From: Candidatus Angelobacter sp. Gp1-AA117
GTDB lineage: Bacteria > Acidobacteriota > Terriglobia > Terriglobales > Acidobacteriaceae
DNA length: 56,226 nt
NCBI GenBank assembly: GCA_003223515.1
Contig: QHVI01000036.1
Coordinates: forward strand, 1-56,226
Direction of reading: 5' to 3'
Below the pieces are notes generated by a model. It was given only the letters and a program-made list of their open reading frames with translations, ran no database searches and was not told where the DNA came from. Of the stretch, positions 15,291-25,500 are shown piece after piece. The translations under genes and the position numbers were made by a program. The number at the start of each line of letters is the position of its first letter. Within the stretch, counting starts at the first letter, position 1.

Positions 15291-16940
15291 ATGGATCCCC
15301 TGGGTTCGGAAGGTCGCCGTCCCTTTCGCAAGGGAGAAGCAACATCGCGTACGATGTTGCCGCTGTTGCAAACTCACTTTGCAGTATCCAAAGTACTGGC
15401 CTGCGCCGACGACCTCTCTTCAGTCCTGCCCACGATCATCGCTTCAATCTGCATCAATCTCGGATGGGAACTGGGAGCGTTCTGGCAATATGCGAGCAAC
15501 CGTCCGGTGCTGGTGTGCACGCATATTTCGGCGGCCAACCAGGAGTTGGGCACATTCATTGCAGAATCCAGAAAGAATGAGCTGCTGGCCGGCGAAGGCC
15601 TGCCGGGAAAAGTCTTTGCCACATCAGACGCCGCATGGATTGCCGATCTCACCGAAGATGAGCACTTCAAACGCAACTCCACTGCCGTACGAGCCGGGCT
15701 GAAATCCGCTTTCGCCTTTCCGGTGCTGGTGGGCAATGACGCGATTGCCATCCTTGAGTTTTTCGCCACCAGCTTCCGCGAGCCCGATCACGAACTGCTG
15801 GAAACCATGGTGGCCCTGGGACGGCAGATCGGGCAATTCATCAAGCGCAAAGAAGCAGAAGAGGCCCTGCAGCAATCTCTGGAGCTTTACCGCAACCTGA
15901 CGGATTCAGCCTCTGATGCCATCGTGACCATGGATGAATCGGCCAACATCCTGCTGGCCAACCATGCCACAGAAAAGATGTTCGGCTATTCCGGCAGCGA
16001 GATTAAAGGTCAGAGCCTGTTCATGCTGGTGCCGCAGTCTCTGAGAGTGCGTTACGAGCAGGTGATTGCGCGCTACATGGAGTCGGACAGGAAACATCCG
16101 CAATGGCACGGTGTGGAGATCAAGGGCCAGCATAAGAACGGCCACGAGATTCTGCTGGAAGTTTCATTTGGAGAATTCAACCTGAAGAGCCAGAGGTTCT
16201 TCACCGGTTTCATGCGCGACATTACCCAGCGCAAGAAACTGGAAGCAGTGCTCAAGTCCACCGAAAGACTTACGGTGATTGGCAGGCTGGCCGCCAGTAT
16301 TGCCCACGAGATCAACAATCCGCTGGATGCCATCAAGAATATCTTCTATCTGCTGCACGACTGCGTCACTCCCGAACAGGCAGCGCAGATCAAGATCGCA
16401 GAGCAGGAGCTGAAGAAGATTACAGAGATCATCCGCCGCACGCTGGGGTTTGCCCGCGAGACTCCCGCGCTGAACGCCGTGGACATCAACTCAATTCTTG
16501 ATGAAACCATGGAACTGCTTTCGCGCAAGGCGCAACAGAAAAGCATCTCCGTGGAAAAGAGATACCGCTTGCGCCGGAGCATAAATGCCAATACCGGCGA
16601 GGTGCGCCAGATCTTCGTGAACCTGGTATCCAATGCCCTGGAGGCCATGGGGTTGAATGGCCACATCTCATTGCGCACTTATGAGAACCGTACGTTCACA
16701 GGCTCGAGCGCCGCAGCCATCCTTATTACGGATGACGGCAAAGGTATCGATCCGGGAACTTTGTCGCACTTGTTCGAGCCCTTCTTTACCACTAAAGGTG
16801 AAGAAGGCACTGGACTGGGTTTGTGGATCACCCGCGAAATTCTTCAGAAATACGGCGGAACCATCAAGGTCCGCAGCCGCAGCGGCGGCCAGATGCATGG
16901 CACCTGCTTCAGAATTTCCTTCCCCATCAGCGTATCGTAG
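15291..16940 (+). CDS. GAF-PAS sensor histidine kinase
   Basis: 549 residues from ATG 15291 (a TTG two codons earlier is possible; neither has a good ribosome binding site). Domains in order are GAF (about 30-185), PAS (about 200-315, YRNLTDSASDAIVTMDES) and HisKA with phospho-acceptor His339 in IAHEINNPLDAIKN. The HATPase_c domain has the N box FVNLVSNALEAMG, G1 DDGKGID, F box LFEPFFTTK and G2 GTGLGLWI. There are no membrane segments, so it should sense a cytoplasmic signal. No response regulator is adjacent, making it an orphan kinase. Confidence 0.92.
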   Translation: MDPLGSEGRRPFRKGEATSRTMLPLLQTHFAVSKVLACADDLSSVLPTIIASICINLGWELGAFWQYASNRPVLVCTHISAANQELGTFIAESRKNELLAGEGLPGKVFATSDAAWIADLTEDEHFKRNSTAVRAGLKSAFAFPVLVGNDAIAILEFFATSFREPDHELLETMVALGRQIGQFIKRKEAEEALQQSLELYRNLTDSASDAIVTMDESANILLANHATEKMFGYSGSEIKGQSLFMLVPQSLRVRYEQVIARYMESDRKHPQWHGVEIKGQHKNGHEILLEVSFGEFNLKSQRFFTGFMRDITQRKKLEAVLKSTERLTVIGRLAASIAHEINNPLDAIKNIFYLLHDCVTPEQAAQIKIAEQELKKITEIIRRTLGFARETPALNAVDINSILDETMELLSRKAQQKSISVEKRYRLRRSINANTGEVRQIFVNLVSNALEAMGLNGHISLRTYENRTFTGSSAAAILITDDGKGIDPGTLSHLFEPFFTTKGEEGTGLGLWITREILQKYGGTIKVRSRSGGQMHGTCFRISFPISVS

Positions 16941-17067
16941 CCAAGTTTACCTATTTGCACTTTCTCTTCTCGCGAAGATTTCCCACGCAGCCGAAGGCAT
17001 CTCCACCCCGCCACGCGCAACATCGGCGCGCGTCGAAGGCCCGAGGTTTGCGCTCCATAAAGTTTGT

Positions 17068-18066
17068 TCATTTGCCGTGAAGGAACCCGTTCACCGTCTG
17101 CATGAACATGTCAGGTTGATCGACAAACGTCATATGTCCTGATTTAGGCAAGATCACCAGCTTTGATCCGGAAATTTTGTCGTGCATGGTGCGTGAAAGT
17201 GAAGGATCGCTTTCATCGTGATCGCCGCACAGCACCAGAGTCGGAACGTGGATGCCGGATAGCTTATCGGTGTACTCAACCGACTTCAGATTGCCGTCAA
17301 TGACGAACTCTCCGTGTGAGCCCCACATTTCGCGGTAGAGATCCCAAGACGTCGTGGTATTCCCGCCTGCGGGATCGTAATTGGGATCGGGTCGGTTCTG
17401 ATAGAGATACGGGAAATATCCATCGCCCCAGGCGAGCACAGCATAATCGTTGGGATAACGGTTCTTTTCCCACGGCTTGCCTTTACCAAATAGCCCTGCA
17501 TCTTCCAGGCTCTGCAGCTTCTGGCGAGCCTCCGGCTCCATGCTTTGTTTTTCATTGGCCAGCACCTGGTTCATGGCCGAGGTGCTGGCAAAGGTGCTGC
17601 CCAGAATCAGGTGCGAGAGGTTCTTCTGGTATTTGAGCGCATAAGCCTGCGCCAGCACGCCGCCATAGGAGTGTCCCAGCAGGTTGACCTTTCCCAATCC
17701 CAGGGCCTGCCGCACCGCCTCAACATCTTCCACCATGTTTTCAACCGTGTATTTGCTCACATCCTGCAGCTTCTCAGAACGGCCAGAACCACGCTCATCG
17801 ATGAATATGACTTTGTTGGTGCGGGCCAGCGGCAGCAGATATGGCAGAAAGTAATCATGCGAGGCACCGGGGCCGCCATGCACCACCATGAGCGGCTCGC
17901 CTTTACCCACAATGGTGTAATAGGTGAGCACTCCGTTGGCATCCACAAAGCCTTCCTGGATGGGATAAACATTGGAGCGGGGCGCACCGGCGGCAGATTT
18001 GCGAGTTTGCGCCAATGAGCTGGCCAATAACAACATGCATGCAACAAGCAGGGATATGGTTCTCAT
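17068..18066 (-). CDS. Secreted alpha/beta hydrolase, prolyl aminopeptidase-like (S33)
   Basis: 332 residues with a signal peptide (LLVACMLLLASSLAQ). The oxyanion-hole motif HGGPGASHDY, the IDERGSGRS strand and the nucleophile elbow GHSYGG are the hallmarks of the peptidase S33/proline iminopeptidase family. The acid is probably in CGDHDESDP and the catalytic His in SGHMTFVDQP. It probably releases N-terminal Pro or other residues from short peptides in the periplasm, although many relatives are general esterases or epoxide hydrolases. It is convergent with the kinase gene, with 127 bases between. Confidence 0.85.
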   Translation of the reverse strand: MRTISLLVACMLLLASSLAQTRKSAAGAPRSNVYPIQEGFVDANGVLTYYTIVGKGEPLMVVHGGPGASHDYFLPYLLPLARTNKVIFIDERGSGRSEKLQDVSKYTVENMVEDVEAVRQALGLGKVNLLGHSYGGVLAQAYALKYQKNLSHLILGSTFASTSAMNQVLANEKQSMEPEARQKLQSLEDAGLFGKGKPWEKNRYPNDYAVLAWGDGYFPYLYQNRPDPNYDPAGGNTTTSWDLYREMWGSHGEFVIDGNLKSVEYTDKLSGIHVPTLVLCGDHDESDPSLSRTMHDKISGSKLVILPKSGHMTFVDQPDMFMQTVNGFLHGK

Positions 18067-18190
18067 GGCGCAAAATTATAGCAGTCGGCGTTCGGCAGTC
18101 AGCCTTTGTACCAGGGCAATCGCATGAAAGACATTTAACCCTTTAAAACGATGCCGCCTCCCTTCTGTCATCCTCCAAAAAAATGAGGGG

Positions 18191-18264
18191 TAACAGCCGT
18201 AACCCCGTTACAACCCGCATCAACATTGGTGGACTGCACGGCAGGTTACGGGGTTACGGCTGTA
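18191..18264. repeat. Large inverted repeat in the 18067-18576 intergenic region
   Basis: ACAGCCGTAACCCCGT (from 18193) pairs with ACGGGGTTACGGCTGT (to 18263), leaving a loop of about 40 bases. The left arm is preceded by GGGGT, so it can also form a small local hairpin. The surrounding 500 bases hold no gene. CCAGGGCAATCGCAT at 18111-18125 is shared with the inverted repeat at 46162-46388. Confidence 0.6.
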
Positions 18265-18576
18265 GCGTTTAGAAGATGCTGCAACAAGGGAGCGAAGTCC
18301 CTGAACAGGCAACGCTTCCAACGCAAATGGGCATGGGCGAACCATACAGCAATATATTAAAACTATTACTATGCGCATGTCAAGAGAAATATTCGAGAGC
18401 AGGCAGATGGTAAAAGGGCAACGTTTCATGCGATTGCCGGTGGCCATGCAATGCGCCATTCGGGCCGCAAGAAAAGACATGCCGGAAGCGTTCTAAGTAT
18501 AGATTTCCCGGCATGTTAAGGAATGCGTAAACAGGCATTTACAAACGATCCTGAGAGACTGGAAAAGTGCTAGACT

Positions 18577-19359
18577 ATGCTCATGAAACGGCTGCTTCTC
18601 GTTGCGGTATTTTGGGGAGCCGCTCTGCTCCCTGTAGCGGCCCATGGACAGCGTGCCATGGGCGGACGGGCCGTCGCTCCACCGATGCGCGGCTCTGGAT
18701 TCGGGGCGCGTCCTGCTCCAGCGGTCAGGTTTGCTCCAACTCCCCAAGCTATTCCGGCGAACCGGGGGTTGATAGCGCCTGGATTCCACTCACGTGTAGT
18801 CTTCCCTCACCAGCGCATCGTTTTTCACTCCCGCCATTTTGTTCACCGCCCGTTCTTCTCTTCAGGCGCTTGCTTTAACGGCGGATTTGGCGGACCGTTT
18901 TTCTGCGGAAACGGATTTTTCAATAGTGGTTTTGTTGGCGCTGGATACGTAGCTGCTCCCTATATTGGTAGTGGGTACCCTTATCCCTCTGAATACGCCT
19001 ACACGCCACCGCCGCAGCCGGTCGTAGCAGATGACAGCAACAGCCGTGAATTGTCGTTGGAAGTGGAACGGCTCTCTGATCAGGTGGAGCTGATGCGCGA
19101 CGAGCAACGGCTGCACGAAGAGCGCAATCAGCAGCCACAGAGCAAAACTCAGGATAATCTGCCGAATACAGTGATCGTGCTGCGCAATGGGAGCCAGCTC
19201 TCAGTCCGCAACTACGCGATCATCGGGCCGACTATGTGGATCCTGAATGAGAGCACAGCTAAGAAGATTCCATTGACTGATCTTGACATTCCGGCTACGG
19301 AAGCGGCGAACGTCAAAAACGGCATAGACTTCCGCCTGCCGAGCATGCAATCGCATTAA
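18577..19359 (+). CDS. Secreted Gly/Phe/His-rich protein
   Basis: 260 residues (or 258 from the second ATG at 18583). A signal peptide ends near AHGQ. The first half is low-complexity, rich in Gly, Pro, Phe and His (FHSRHFVHRPFFSS, FNGGFGGPFFCGNGFF). A helical, probably coiled-coil segment follows (about 155-185, LEVERLSDQVELMRDEQRLH). The C-terminus (TVIVLRNGSQLSVRNYAIIG) looks like a small beta fold. I do not recognise a named function. It is probably periplasmic or cell-envelope associated. Confidence 0.7.
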   Translation: MLMKRLLLVAVFWGAALLPVAAHGQRAMGGRAVAPPMRGSGFGARPAPAVRFAPTPQAIPANRGLIAPGFHSRVVFPHQRIVFHSRHFVHRPFFSSGACFNGGFGGPFFCGNGFFNSGFVGAGYVAAPYIGSGYPYPSEYAYTPPPQPVVADDSNSRELSLEVERLSDQVELMRDEQRLHEERNQQPQSKTQDNLPNTVIVLRNGSQLSVRNYAIIGPTMWILNESTAKKIPLTDLDIPATEAANVKNGIDFRLPSMQSH

Positions 19360-19408
19360 TACCCTGAAGCACCAGCGCTAAAGCGCTGCTTTTTGCGCCT
19401 GGTGAATT

Positions 19409-19429
19409 CCCCGGACTGCAAGTCCGGGG
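19409..19429. terminator. Hairpin between convergent genes
   Basis: CCCCGGACT-GCA-AGTCCGGGG is a perfect 9-bp stem with a 3-base loop. It lies between the stop at 19359 and the minus-strand stop at 19454. There is no T-run, so it may be a repeat-type hairpin rather than a true terminator. AGCGCT-AAAGCGCT just upstream (19374-19387) is a smaller one. Confidence 0.45.
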
Positions 19430-19453
19430 CTTCCACCGGTTGTGCTATACAGC

Positions 19454-20485
19454 CTATTTCTTTCCGACCACTAACAAAGTGAAGGTGCCGGGCTTTATGG
19501 TGCGGCGCGGACGTGTCTGTCCCTCTGCGGGTGGGGCTTCGTCAAACTCCGCGGCCACGGTGTACACATCATGATTCGAAGTATCCAGGGCCATGGTGCG
19601 TGCTGAGCGCTGAGTCGGCGAGTTGGAGACTACGGAGTACTTGTCTGCGGAGTCTTCGCGCACTACGGTCAGTGTGCCCTCTCCGTTGGAAGCAAAGACC
19701 AGATTGGTGCCAGGATCAAAACCGGCAGCGTCTACGCCCTGGCCAATCGGGATCGTAGTCACGACCTTGCCATTATCGGCATTCACCACGGCCATCACTT
19801 TGTTGCCACAGACAGGAAACAGACGGCGGTTCTTCTGATCCATAGCCAGTCCTGAGGGATCTTCACATCCGGCAATCGGCCAGGTGTTTACGACTGCGGC
19901 TTTACGAGCATCGATGCTGGTCACCTCGCCTTTGTCTTCAATGTTGACGAAGACCATGCCTTTTCCATCGGCAACGCCGAATTCCGGCTTGCCGTCCAGC
20001 GATACCGTGCTCACCACCTTGTCATTAGTCGCGTCGATTACGGTGGCGTTCTTGCTGCGTCCATTGAAGGTAAAGACGCGCTTGGAGGCAGCATCGTAGA
20101 GAATAGCATCAGGGTTTTCCCCTTCGATCTTGATGCGATTCGTCTCTTTCAGAGTCTTGAGATCGAATACGGTGACGGAATTCTCGCGCCCGTTGCTGGT
20201 AAATCCTTTATTTAAATCCTGGGCCAGAGCGATGCCATGTATGCCGGGTGTATTTGGAATTTCGCTGATGACCGAGCCTTTGGCCGGGTCGACCACCATG
20301 ACTCTGGTTCCGCGAGAGATGAACAGCCGCTTCCCTGCCGGGTCATAGGTGAGATAGTCCCAGCCGCCATCTCCTCCCAGCGTGAACTTCTGCTTCACCC
20401 CGTATTGAGACTCTGGCGGAGCCGCCAGGCCTGCAAGCACGAACGCGATCACAAGAAATAACAGAACAGGAAGTTTTCTGCGCAT
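19454..20485 (-). CDS. Exported YVTN/YncE-type beta-propeller protein
   Basis: 343 residues with a signal peptide (VLLFLVIAFVLAGLAAPP). The body consists of repeated about 40-residue blades ending in hydrophobic-VVD or VFDL strands (GTRVMVVDPAKGSVISEIPN, NSVTVFDLKTLKETNRIK, NATVIDATNDKVVSTVSL). This is the pattern of YncE/YVTN seven-bladed propellers, which serve as binding scaffolds in the periplasm. No catalytic residues are known for the family. The ligand is unknown. The start ATG follows AAGGAG in GAAAGGAGAACGTACATG. Confidence 0.82.
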   Translation of the reverse strand: MRRKLPVLLFLVIAFVLAGLAAPPESQYGVKQKFTLGGDGGWDYLTYDPAGKRLFISRGTRVMVVDPAKGSVISEIPNTPGIHGIALAQDLNKGFTSNGRENSVTVFDLKTLKETNRIKIEGENPDAILYDAASKRVFTFNGRSKNATVIDATNDKVVSTVSLDGKPEFGVADGKGMVFVNIEDKGEVTSIDARKAAVVNTWPIAGCEDPSGLAMDQKNRRLFPVCGNKVMAVVNADNGKVVTTIPIGQGVDAAGFDPGTNLVFASNGEGTLTVVREDSADKYSVVSNSPTQRSARTMALDTSNHDVYTVAAEFDEAPPAEGQTRPRRTIKPGTFTLLVVGKK

Positions 20486-20770
20486 GTACGTTCTCCTTTC
20501 AGCAGCCGTCCATTGTAAACGCGCACCCTGTGGGCAGTCGAATCGGCACGTAAAGATTTGTTATTGGAGGAAATGCGGCAAAATGACCTGCAAGAATTCA
20601 CCGGGGCGGCATTCTTGTTACAGAGAGTCTCCTTATCGCACGTACGAGGAGGCGCGCTCCGCGTCATACATTCATCCTCATTCATTTCGCGAGCCTCCGC
20701 TTCAGGCAGCATTCGACAAGGATGCTGCCTCTTTTTTCTTTAACCACAAAGGACGAGCAAAGGAACCGAG

Positions 20771-21964
20771 TTATTTTGTAGTGCAGGGTTGTGACGGGCC
20801 AGTCAGCAGTGATTGATTGGGATAGCTGTAAGCGCCCTCAATGGCGCTGGAGGGTGTCTCTCGCGTGAACCATTGCAAGAGCGCCTGGTTCTGAGGATGA
20901 TATGTGAAACCGTCGATGGTTACCGGAAATCCGGCATGGGCAAAGACCTCGATGGGATCGCCGGTCTGCAGGTTGTTCTGGCATCCAGTTGCGCCATTCG
21001 GGAACTGCCACACTGGAACCAGATTCGCGCCAAAGGGATCATTCATCCATTCAGAAATTTCATGGCTGAGCGCCGTGACGTCAGCAAAGTCAGTGCCGAG
21101 AATGCCGGCATCGATCCAGCTTCCCCACACAAACGTCTGCACCAGTGGAATGTTCCCGCGATCACCGGCGTCAAAGGCGGTGTGGAAACCCACCACGCAG
21201 CAACTTTGCGCGGTACCGCCCGGCGCCAGCAAAACGTTGCTGGTCAGGGCAATCGGCAACGATTCAGCGTCAAGGTGCTCAAGCTGGATGATGGAATTCA
21301 GTTGAGAGATGAAGAAGGCCGTATCCACCACGGCAAACACAATGCCGGTGCTGCGGTTACGGAAAAGAGTGGCAAAGCCCCTGGGCACATCAATGATCAG
21401 GGGCGTGAGGATGCGCGGCCGCTCAAGCAAAGTATGCCATTCCGGGTCCATCACATGAAAGAACTGGGCACGCTGCACAGCATCTGCAAACTGCGTCACG
21501 CCAGTGCTATAGGTGGCGCGGCTGAAGTTAGGGGAATTCCGGAATTTTGCCAGTACCGGCGTAATATCCAGAATGACCGGCTGGCCATCCTGGCCGGCGT
21601 AGCCCTGAAAGAACATGGAGATGGGGATGATCTGGGTGCCGACCGCGGTAGTTTCGCCACGCTTCGGATTTCGCCCTACCGTAGTAAACGGATAGGTTTC
21701 CCGTTCATGATTAAAGGAATTGTTGAAGTACGGAACAGACCCGGCCCGGCCCTGCCGGATCGCGATTTTTACGTTATCTGAAACCTGATTGGCACTTTCG
21801 AACTGTGCCTGTGCGCCCTTTATCTGGAGGAAATTGTCATCTACCAGGAGGGGCTGTTGCACCGGTTGGTCAGGCGCAGGGGAAATCTGGGCAGCGCTAA
21901 ACAGGGATGTCCCGATGAGGAGGAACATCAAAACCAGGAGCCACTGAGGCGCAGGCCTGCCCAT
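20771..21964 (-). CDS. Secreted protein with metalloprotease-like HE motif
   Basis: 397 residues from ATG 21964 (MGRPAPQW), chosen because AGAAGGG precedes it by about 7 bases. A frame extension of 8 residues is possible. The signal peptide ends near SAAQ. TALSHEISEWMNDPFG near residue 300 has an SHEISE core like a zinc-protease helix, with a Cys-containing segment (GCQNNLQTGDPIE) soon after. The overall family is not one I can name, and the motif alone does not prove peptidase activity. The protein is otherwise beta-rich and probably extracytoplasmic. Confidence 0.65.
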   Translation of the reverse strand: MGRPAPQWLLVLMFLLIGTSLFSAAQISPAPDQPVQQPLLVDDNFLQIKGAQAQFESANQVSDNVKIAIRQGRAGSVPYFNNSFNHERETYPFTTVGRNPKRGETTAVGTQIIPISMFFQGYAGQDGQPVILDITPVLAKFRNSPNFSRATYSTGVTQFADAVQRAQFFHVMDPEWHTLLERPRILTPLIIDVPRGFATLFRNRSTGIVFAVVDTAFFISQLNSIIQLEHLDAESLPIALTSNVLLAPGGTAQSCCVVGFHTAFDAGDRGNIPLVQTFVWGSWIDAGILGTDFADVTALSHEISEWMNDPFGANLVPVWQFPNGATGCQNNLQTGDPIEVFAHAGFPVTIDGFTYHPQNQALLQWFTRETPSSAIEGAYSYPNQSLLTGPSQPCTTK

Positions 21965-22084
21965 TGCAAAACCCTTCTTAGACTGCAATCCATCTGACGT
22001 AAAGCAAAGCTTCCGGTGAGCACCATGAGCACTGAAATAGATACCGGAAGCAGTGCGGCAGGCCAGGAGACGCTCTCAATCAGA

Positions 22085-22133
22085 AACGATTATTCTCTCC
22101 CGAGTTGCCGGGAATGTCGAGAGAAGAATCGTT
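22085..22133. repeat. Imperfect hairpin upstream of the secreted HE-motif gene
   Basis: AACGATTATTCTCTC (22085-22099) pairs with GAGAGAAGAATCGTT (22119-22133) with one mismatch. It lies about 120 bases upstream of the minus-strand start at 21964, so it could form in the 5' leader of that mRNA. Confidence 0.45.
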
Positions 22134-22248
22134 GAGTGGCAAGAAGCTCTTGTGGATCAATGTCTTGCATATTATTGAGTGTTAACCGTTCTTTGTATCG
22201 GAAGCGGCGGTCTGCCTGTGACGCTGGCTGACCGAACTCCGCCCTCCA

Positions 22249-22428
22249 CTATTTGGGATTGGTGCCTCCGCACGCGCAATGCTTCTCAAGATTTTTTTCT
22301 TCTTCCGGAGACTTCATGCCTTTCTGGAGAACCACCATATCACTGATTTTGGTGGGCTCGATTTTGTAGCGATAAGCGTTTGAGTGGCCAAAGGTACCGC
22401 CACTCTGCGCAAAGAGATAAATTTCTTT
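22249..22428 (-). pseudogene. 3' remnant of an unidentified gene
   Basis: An open frame without a start codon encodes KEIYLFAQSGGTFGHSNAYR, then YKIEPTKISDMVVLQKGMKS and EEEKNLEKHCACGGTNPK before a TAG. The composition is that of a real protein C-terminus, but a TAG lies directly upstream and there is no ATG, GTG or TTG. It appears to be the decayed end of a lost gene. Confidence 0.4.
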
Positions 22429-22493
22429 CTATAACTCAGGAACTCTGAAATCGCAAGCGGCTAAATGAGGTAATTAGGATGATGTACCAAAAG

Positions 22494-22522
22494 AGAGGCG
22501 CACCGGCTGCCGGTGCGCCTCT
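22494..22522 (-). terminator. Strong hairpin terminator of the second TonB receptor
   Basis: AGAGGCGCACCGG-CTG-CCGGTGCGCCTCT is a perfect 13-bp stem with a 3-base loop, 21 bases beyond the receptor stop. On the minus strand it is followed by TTTTGG, consistent with an intrinsic terminator. Confidence 0.8.
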
Positions 22523-22543
22523 TGGTGGGTCTGCAATCTGCAA

Positions 22544-25500
22544 CTAGAACAACAGCTTCATCGCAAACTGCAACTGGCGAGCTGAACCTGAGTCGCCGGT
22601 TGGGAAGCGGGTGCTGTTGATGGTTGAGAAGGTTGACGCGATCGGCCCAGGCGTGAAGACCAGCGAGGAGGCTCCACCGGCCTGAGGCGTAGGCATTCCG
22701 TAATTCGGATGGTTCAACAGATCAAACGCATCCGCACGGAACTGCAAATTCAAACGCTCAGTGATCTTAGTGTTCTTGATCAATGACAGGTCTACGTCGG
22801 CAAATCCAGGACCATAGAGAGCATTGCGGCCCAGGTTGCCAAAAGCGTTACCAGGATTCGAGAACACAGAGGGATTTGCGATCCACTGTCCCAGCGGGTT
22901 GCCGCTGATCTGTACCGGGCCGCTGATATTCGGACGAATGGTGTTGCCAACGCCCGTAACCGTGGTCGTCGCCAGAACAACGTTGAAGGGATTACCAGTC
23001 TGCGCACTGACGATCGGCGCAAGCTCCCAGCCACTTACGAGGCGGTTGCCTTTGAAGGGCAGATCGTAAATGGCATTCACGACAAAACGATGACGGACGT
23101 CGAAATCGGAGTTGCCGCGGCTGCTGAAGATGTCATTGCTATCCTGCACAACAATATTTTCGTTGGTGCGGGATACGTCGTCGATCGAGTGTGACCAGGT
23201 ATAAGACGCGTTGAGTTGCAAGCCATGGCTCATCCGCTTGTTGGCGGTGACCCAAAGAGCGTTGTAATTCGAGTTTGAGTTGCTGTCACGCTCGGTAATG
23301 GAGTTTCCAAGAGTTGTTCCGGGCAGCAGAGGGCTATTCAGCGACAGCTTCTGGAAGGGCCTCGTATTGGCAAAGCCTAGAGAAGCAAACTGGTTGACGT
23401 TCCGGTCAATTTCCAGGTGGGTTCCTTTGTTGCCGAAGTAGCCAATCATGATGCCGGTGCTCTTGGTGATCTGATGCTGGAAGTTGAGGTTCCAGGACTG
23501 TATGTCGGCATTCTGGAAGTCAGGATTGACCATCAGCGGCGTTATGTTGGAGGGTGTGCCGTTGAAGAACCCCCCAAGTGCCGTAACGTTCTGGCCGGCA
23601 ACGGTAATCGGAAACGCGAAAGGCGGATTGGAGGCGAGTCCCGTCACGATACCGGTAATCGGCTGGTCAACCTGGTAGGCGTAGCCGCCGCGCAGCACGG
23701 TATTGCCATCGTGGAACAGGTCCCAGGCAAACCCTATGCGGGGCTGGAAATTCTTGTTGTTCTGGTTATACGGCTGCTCCACCGGAACGATCGTCGCGCC
23801 ATCAAACGTCGGGGAGACCGCGGGGACAAAGTTTGCAAAGCGGCCCCGGGCCTCTGAAGGCGTCATGTTCCAGGCGTAGCGAAGACCCAATTCAACGGTC
23901 AGATAAGAAGTGAGCTTGAAACTGTCCTGACCGAAGAAGTCGAGCGCAGCCTGGTTGATGCGGCTGGCGACGTTGCCTTCTGTCCTCTGAGCTGTATCGA
24001 CAGTCCCACTGATGAAATGGGCTGTAGTGTTAAAAGTCAACGTGCCGGGATCATTGTTGAAGTTATTGTTGCGGAAATCTCTCCACTCAGTCCCGAACTT
24101 GAATGAATGGCGTCCGTGGATGTAGCTCACGGTGTCCCCCAGAACGAACATGGTATCGCCACGGCCCTGCGGGAAGTTGCGTTCGCTGCCGAACAGAACG
24201 CCGAGATCAGAGATCCTTATGACCGGCAAGCCCAGGGGGGCGTTGGCGCCCAGATTAATTCCGATCGAAGCAGGATCGGTTTGGTTGTTGGGCGTGAAAG
24301 TAAGGTGAATCCTGTTCGCGCCCAGACGCGCTTCATTGACGAGCGAGCCGCTGAAGGTGTGGGTTTCCGCAACCGTGAGCACCTGCCGGTGTCCATTGCG
24401 GATATCGCCAAATCCAATCAGGTTGGTGCCGCCGGTAGCGCCGGTCTCCTGGCGGAGATCGCGCTGATATACCCAGTAACCGTGCAACATGTCATTGTCA
24501 CTGAATTTGTGGCTGATATCAGCGGTGCCCTGGTCGATATCTACGGGAGCGGTCACTGAACCCAGGAATGCAGCTTGTCCATTCAGGGTTCCATTCGCCG
24601 CTGGAATAAAACTGGTCAGGCCCTTAATCTGGGCACTGCTGGTTGCATTGATGGTGGCTCTCTGTGCGTCAGAAAGAACCTGCTGAGCTACGGTCAAGCC
24701 CTGACGGTGGCGCAGTCCTTCGTAACTGAGAAAGAAATACGTGGTGCCATGGTGGATGGGGCCACCGATGTCGCCGCCAAACTGGTTGCGCTTGAAGGGA
24801 GCCTGTGGCTGCGTGATGGGGTTGAAGGCATTGCGCGCGTCAAACCAGTTGTTGCGAAGATACTCGTAGCCTTCTCCATGAAACTCCTCTGTGCCAGAAC
24901 GGGTGGCGATGTTTACGATGGCGCCTGAGTTACGTCCGTATTCGGCGCTGTAGGTCGAGTTGTCTACCTTGAATTCGGCCACGGTGTTGATGGTCGGCTG
25001 GAAGGTGACCTGGTTCTGCACCATGTCATTGAGGTTGATGCCGTTGATCATGAAATTCACGGCATCTTCACGGCTACCAGCGGTGTTGAAGGCGAAGGAG
25101 CCTTGTCCACGCAGAGGAGCAGTGAGAAAGCCGTTCTGGGGCGGCGTCACGCTGCCGGGAACCAGCAACGCCAGATCCACAAAGTGGCGGCCATTCAACG
25201 GAATTTCCTGCACGGTGCGCTGATTGATCGTCTGGCCCACCGTCATGGTTGTGGTTTCGATAACCGGCGCACTGGCTTCTACGGTGACCACTTCGGTTGC
25301 ATTGGCAACCTTTAAATTAAAATTCTGGACGGAGTTCTGAGCCACCTGAAGAGTCAGATTGGTCGCCTGCTGAGGCTGGAAACCTTGTCCCTCAACCTGA
25401 ACTGTATAAACGCCCGGAGGCAGAGCGGGCACTTCATAGTCGCCCGAATTGTTCGTTTGAGTGGTACGTGCAATATTTTGGGCGGTGTTCTTGACAGTGA

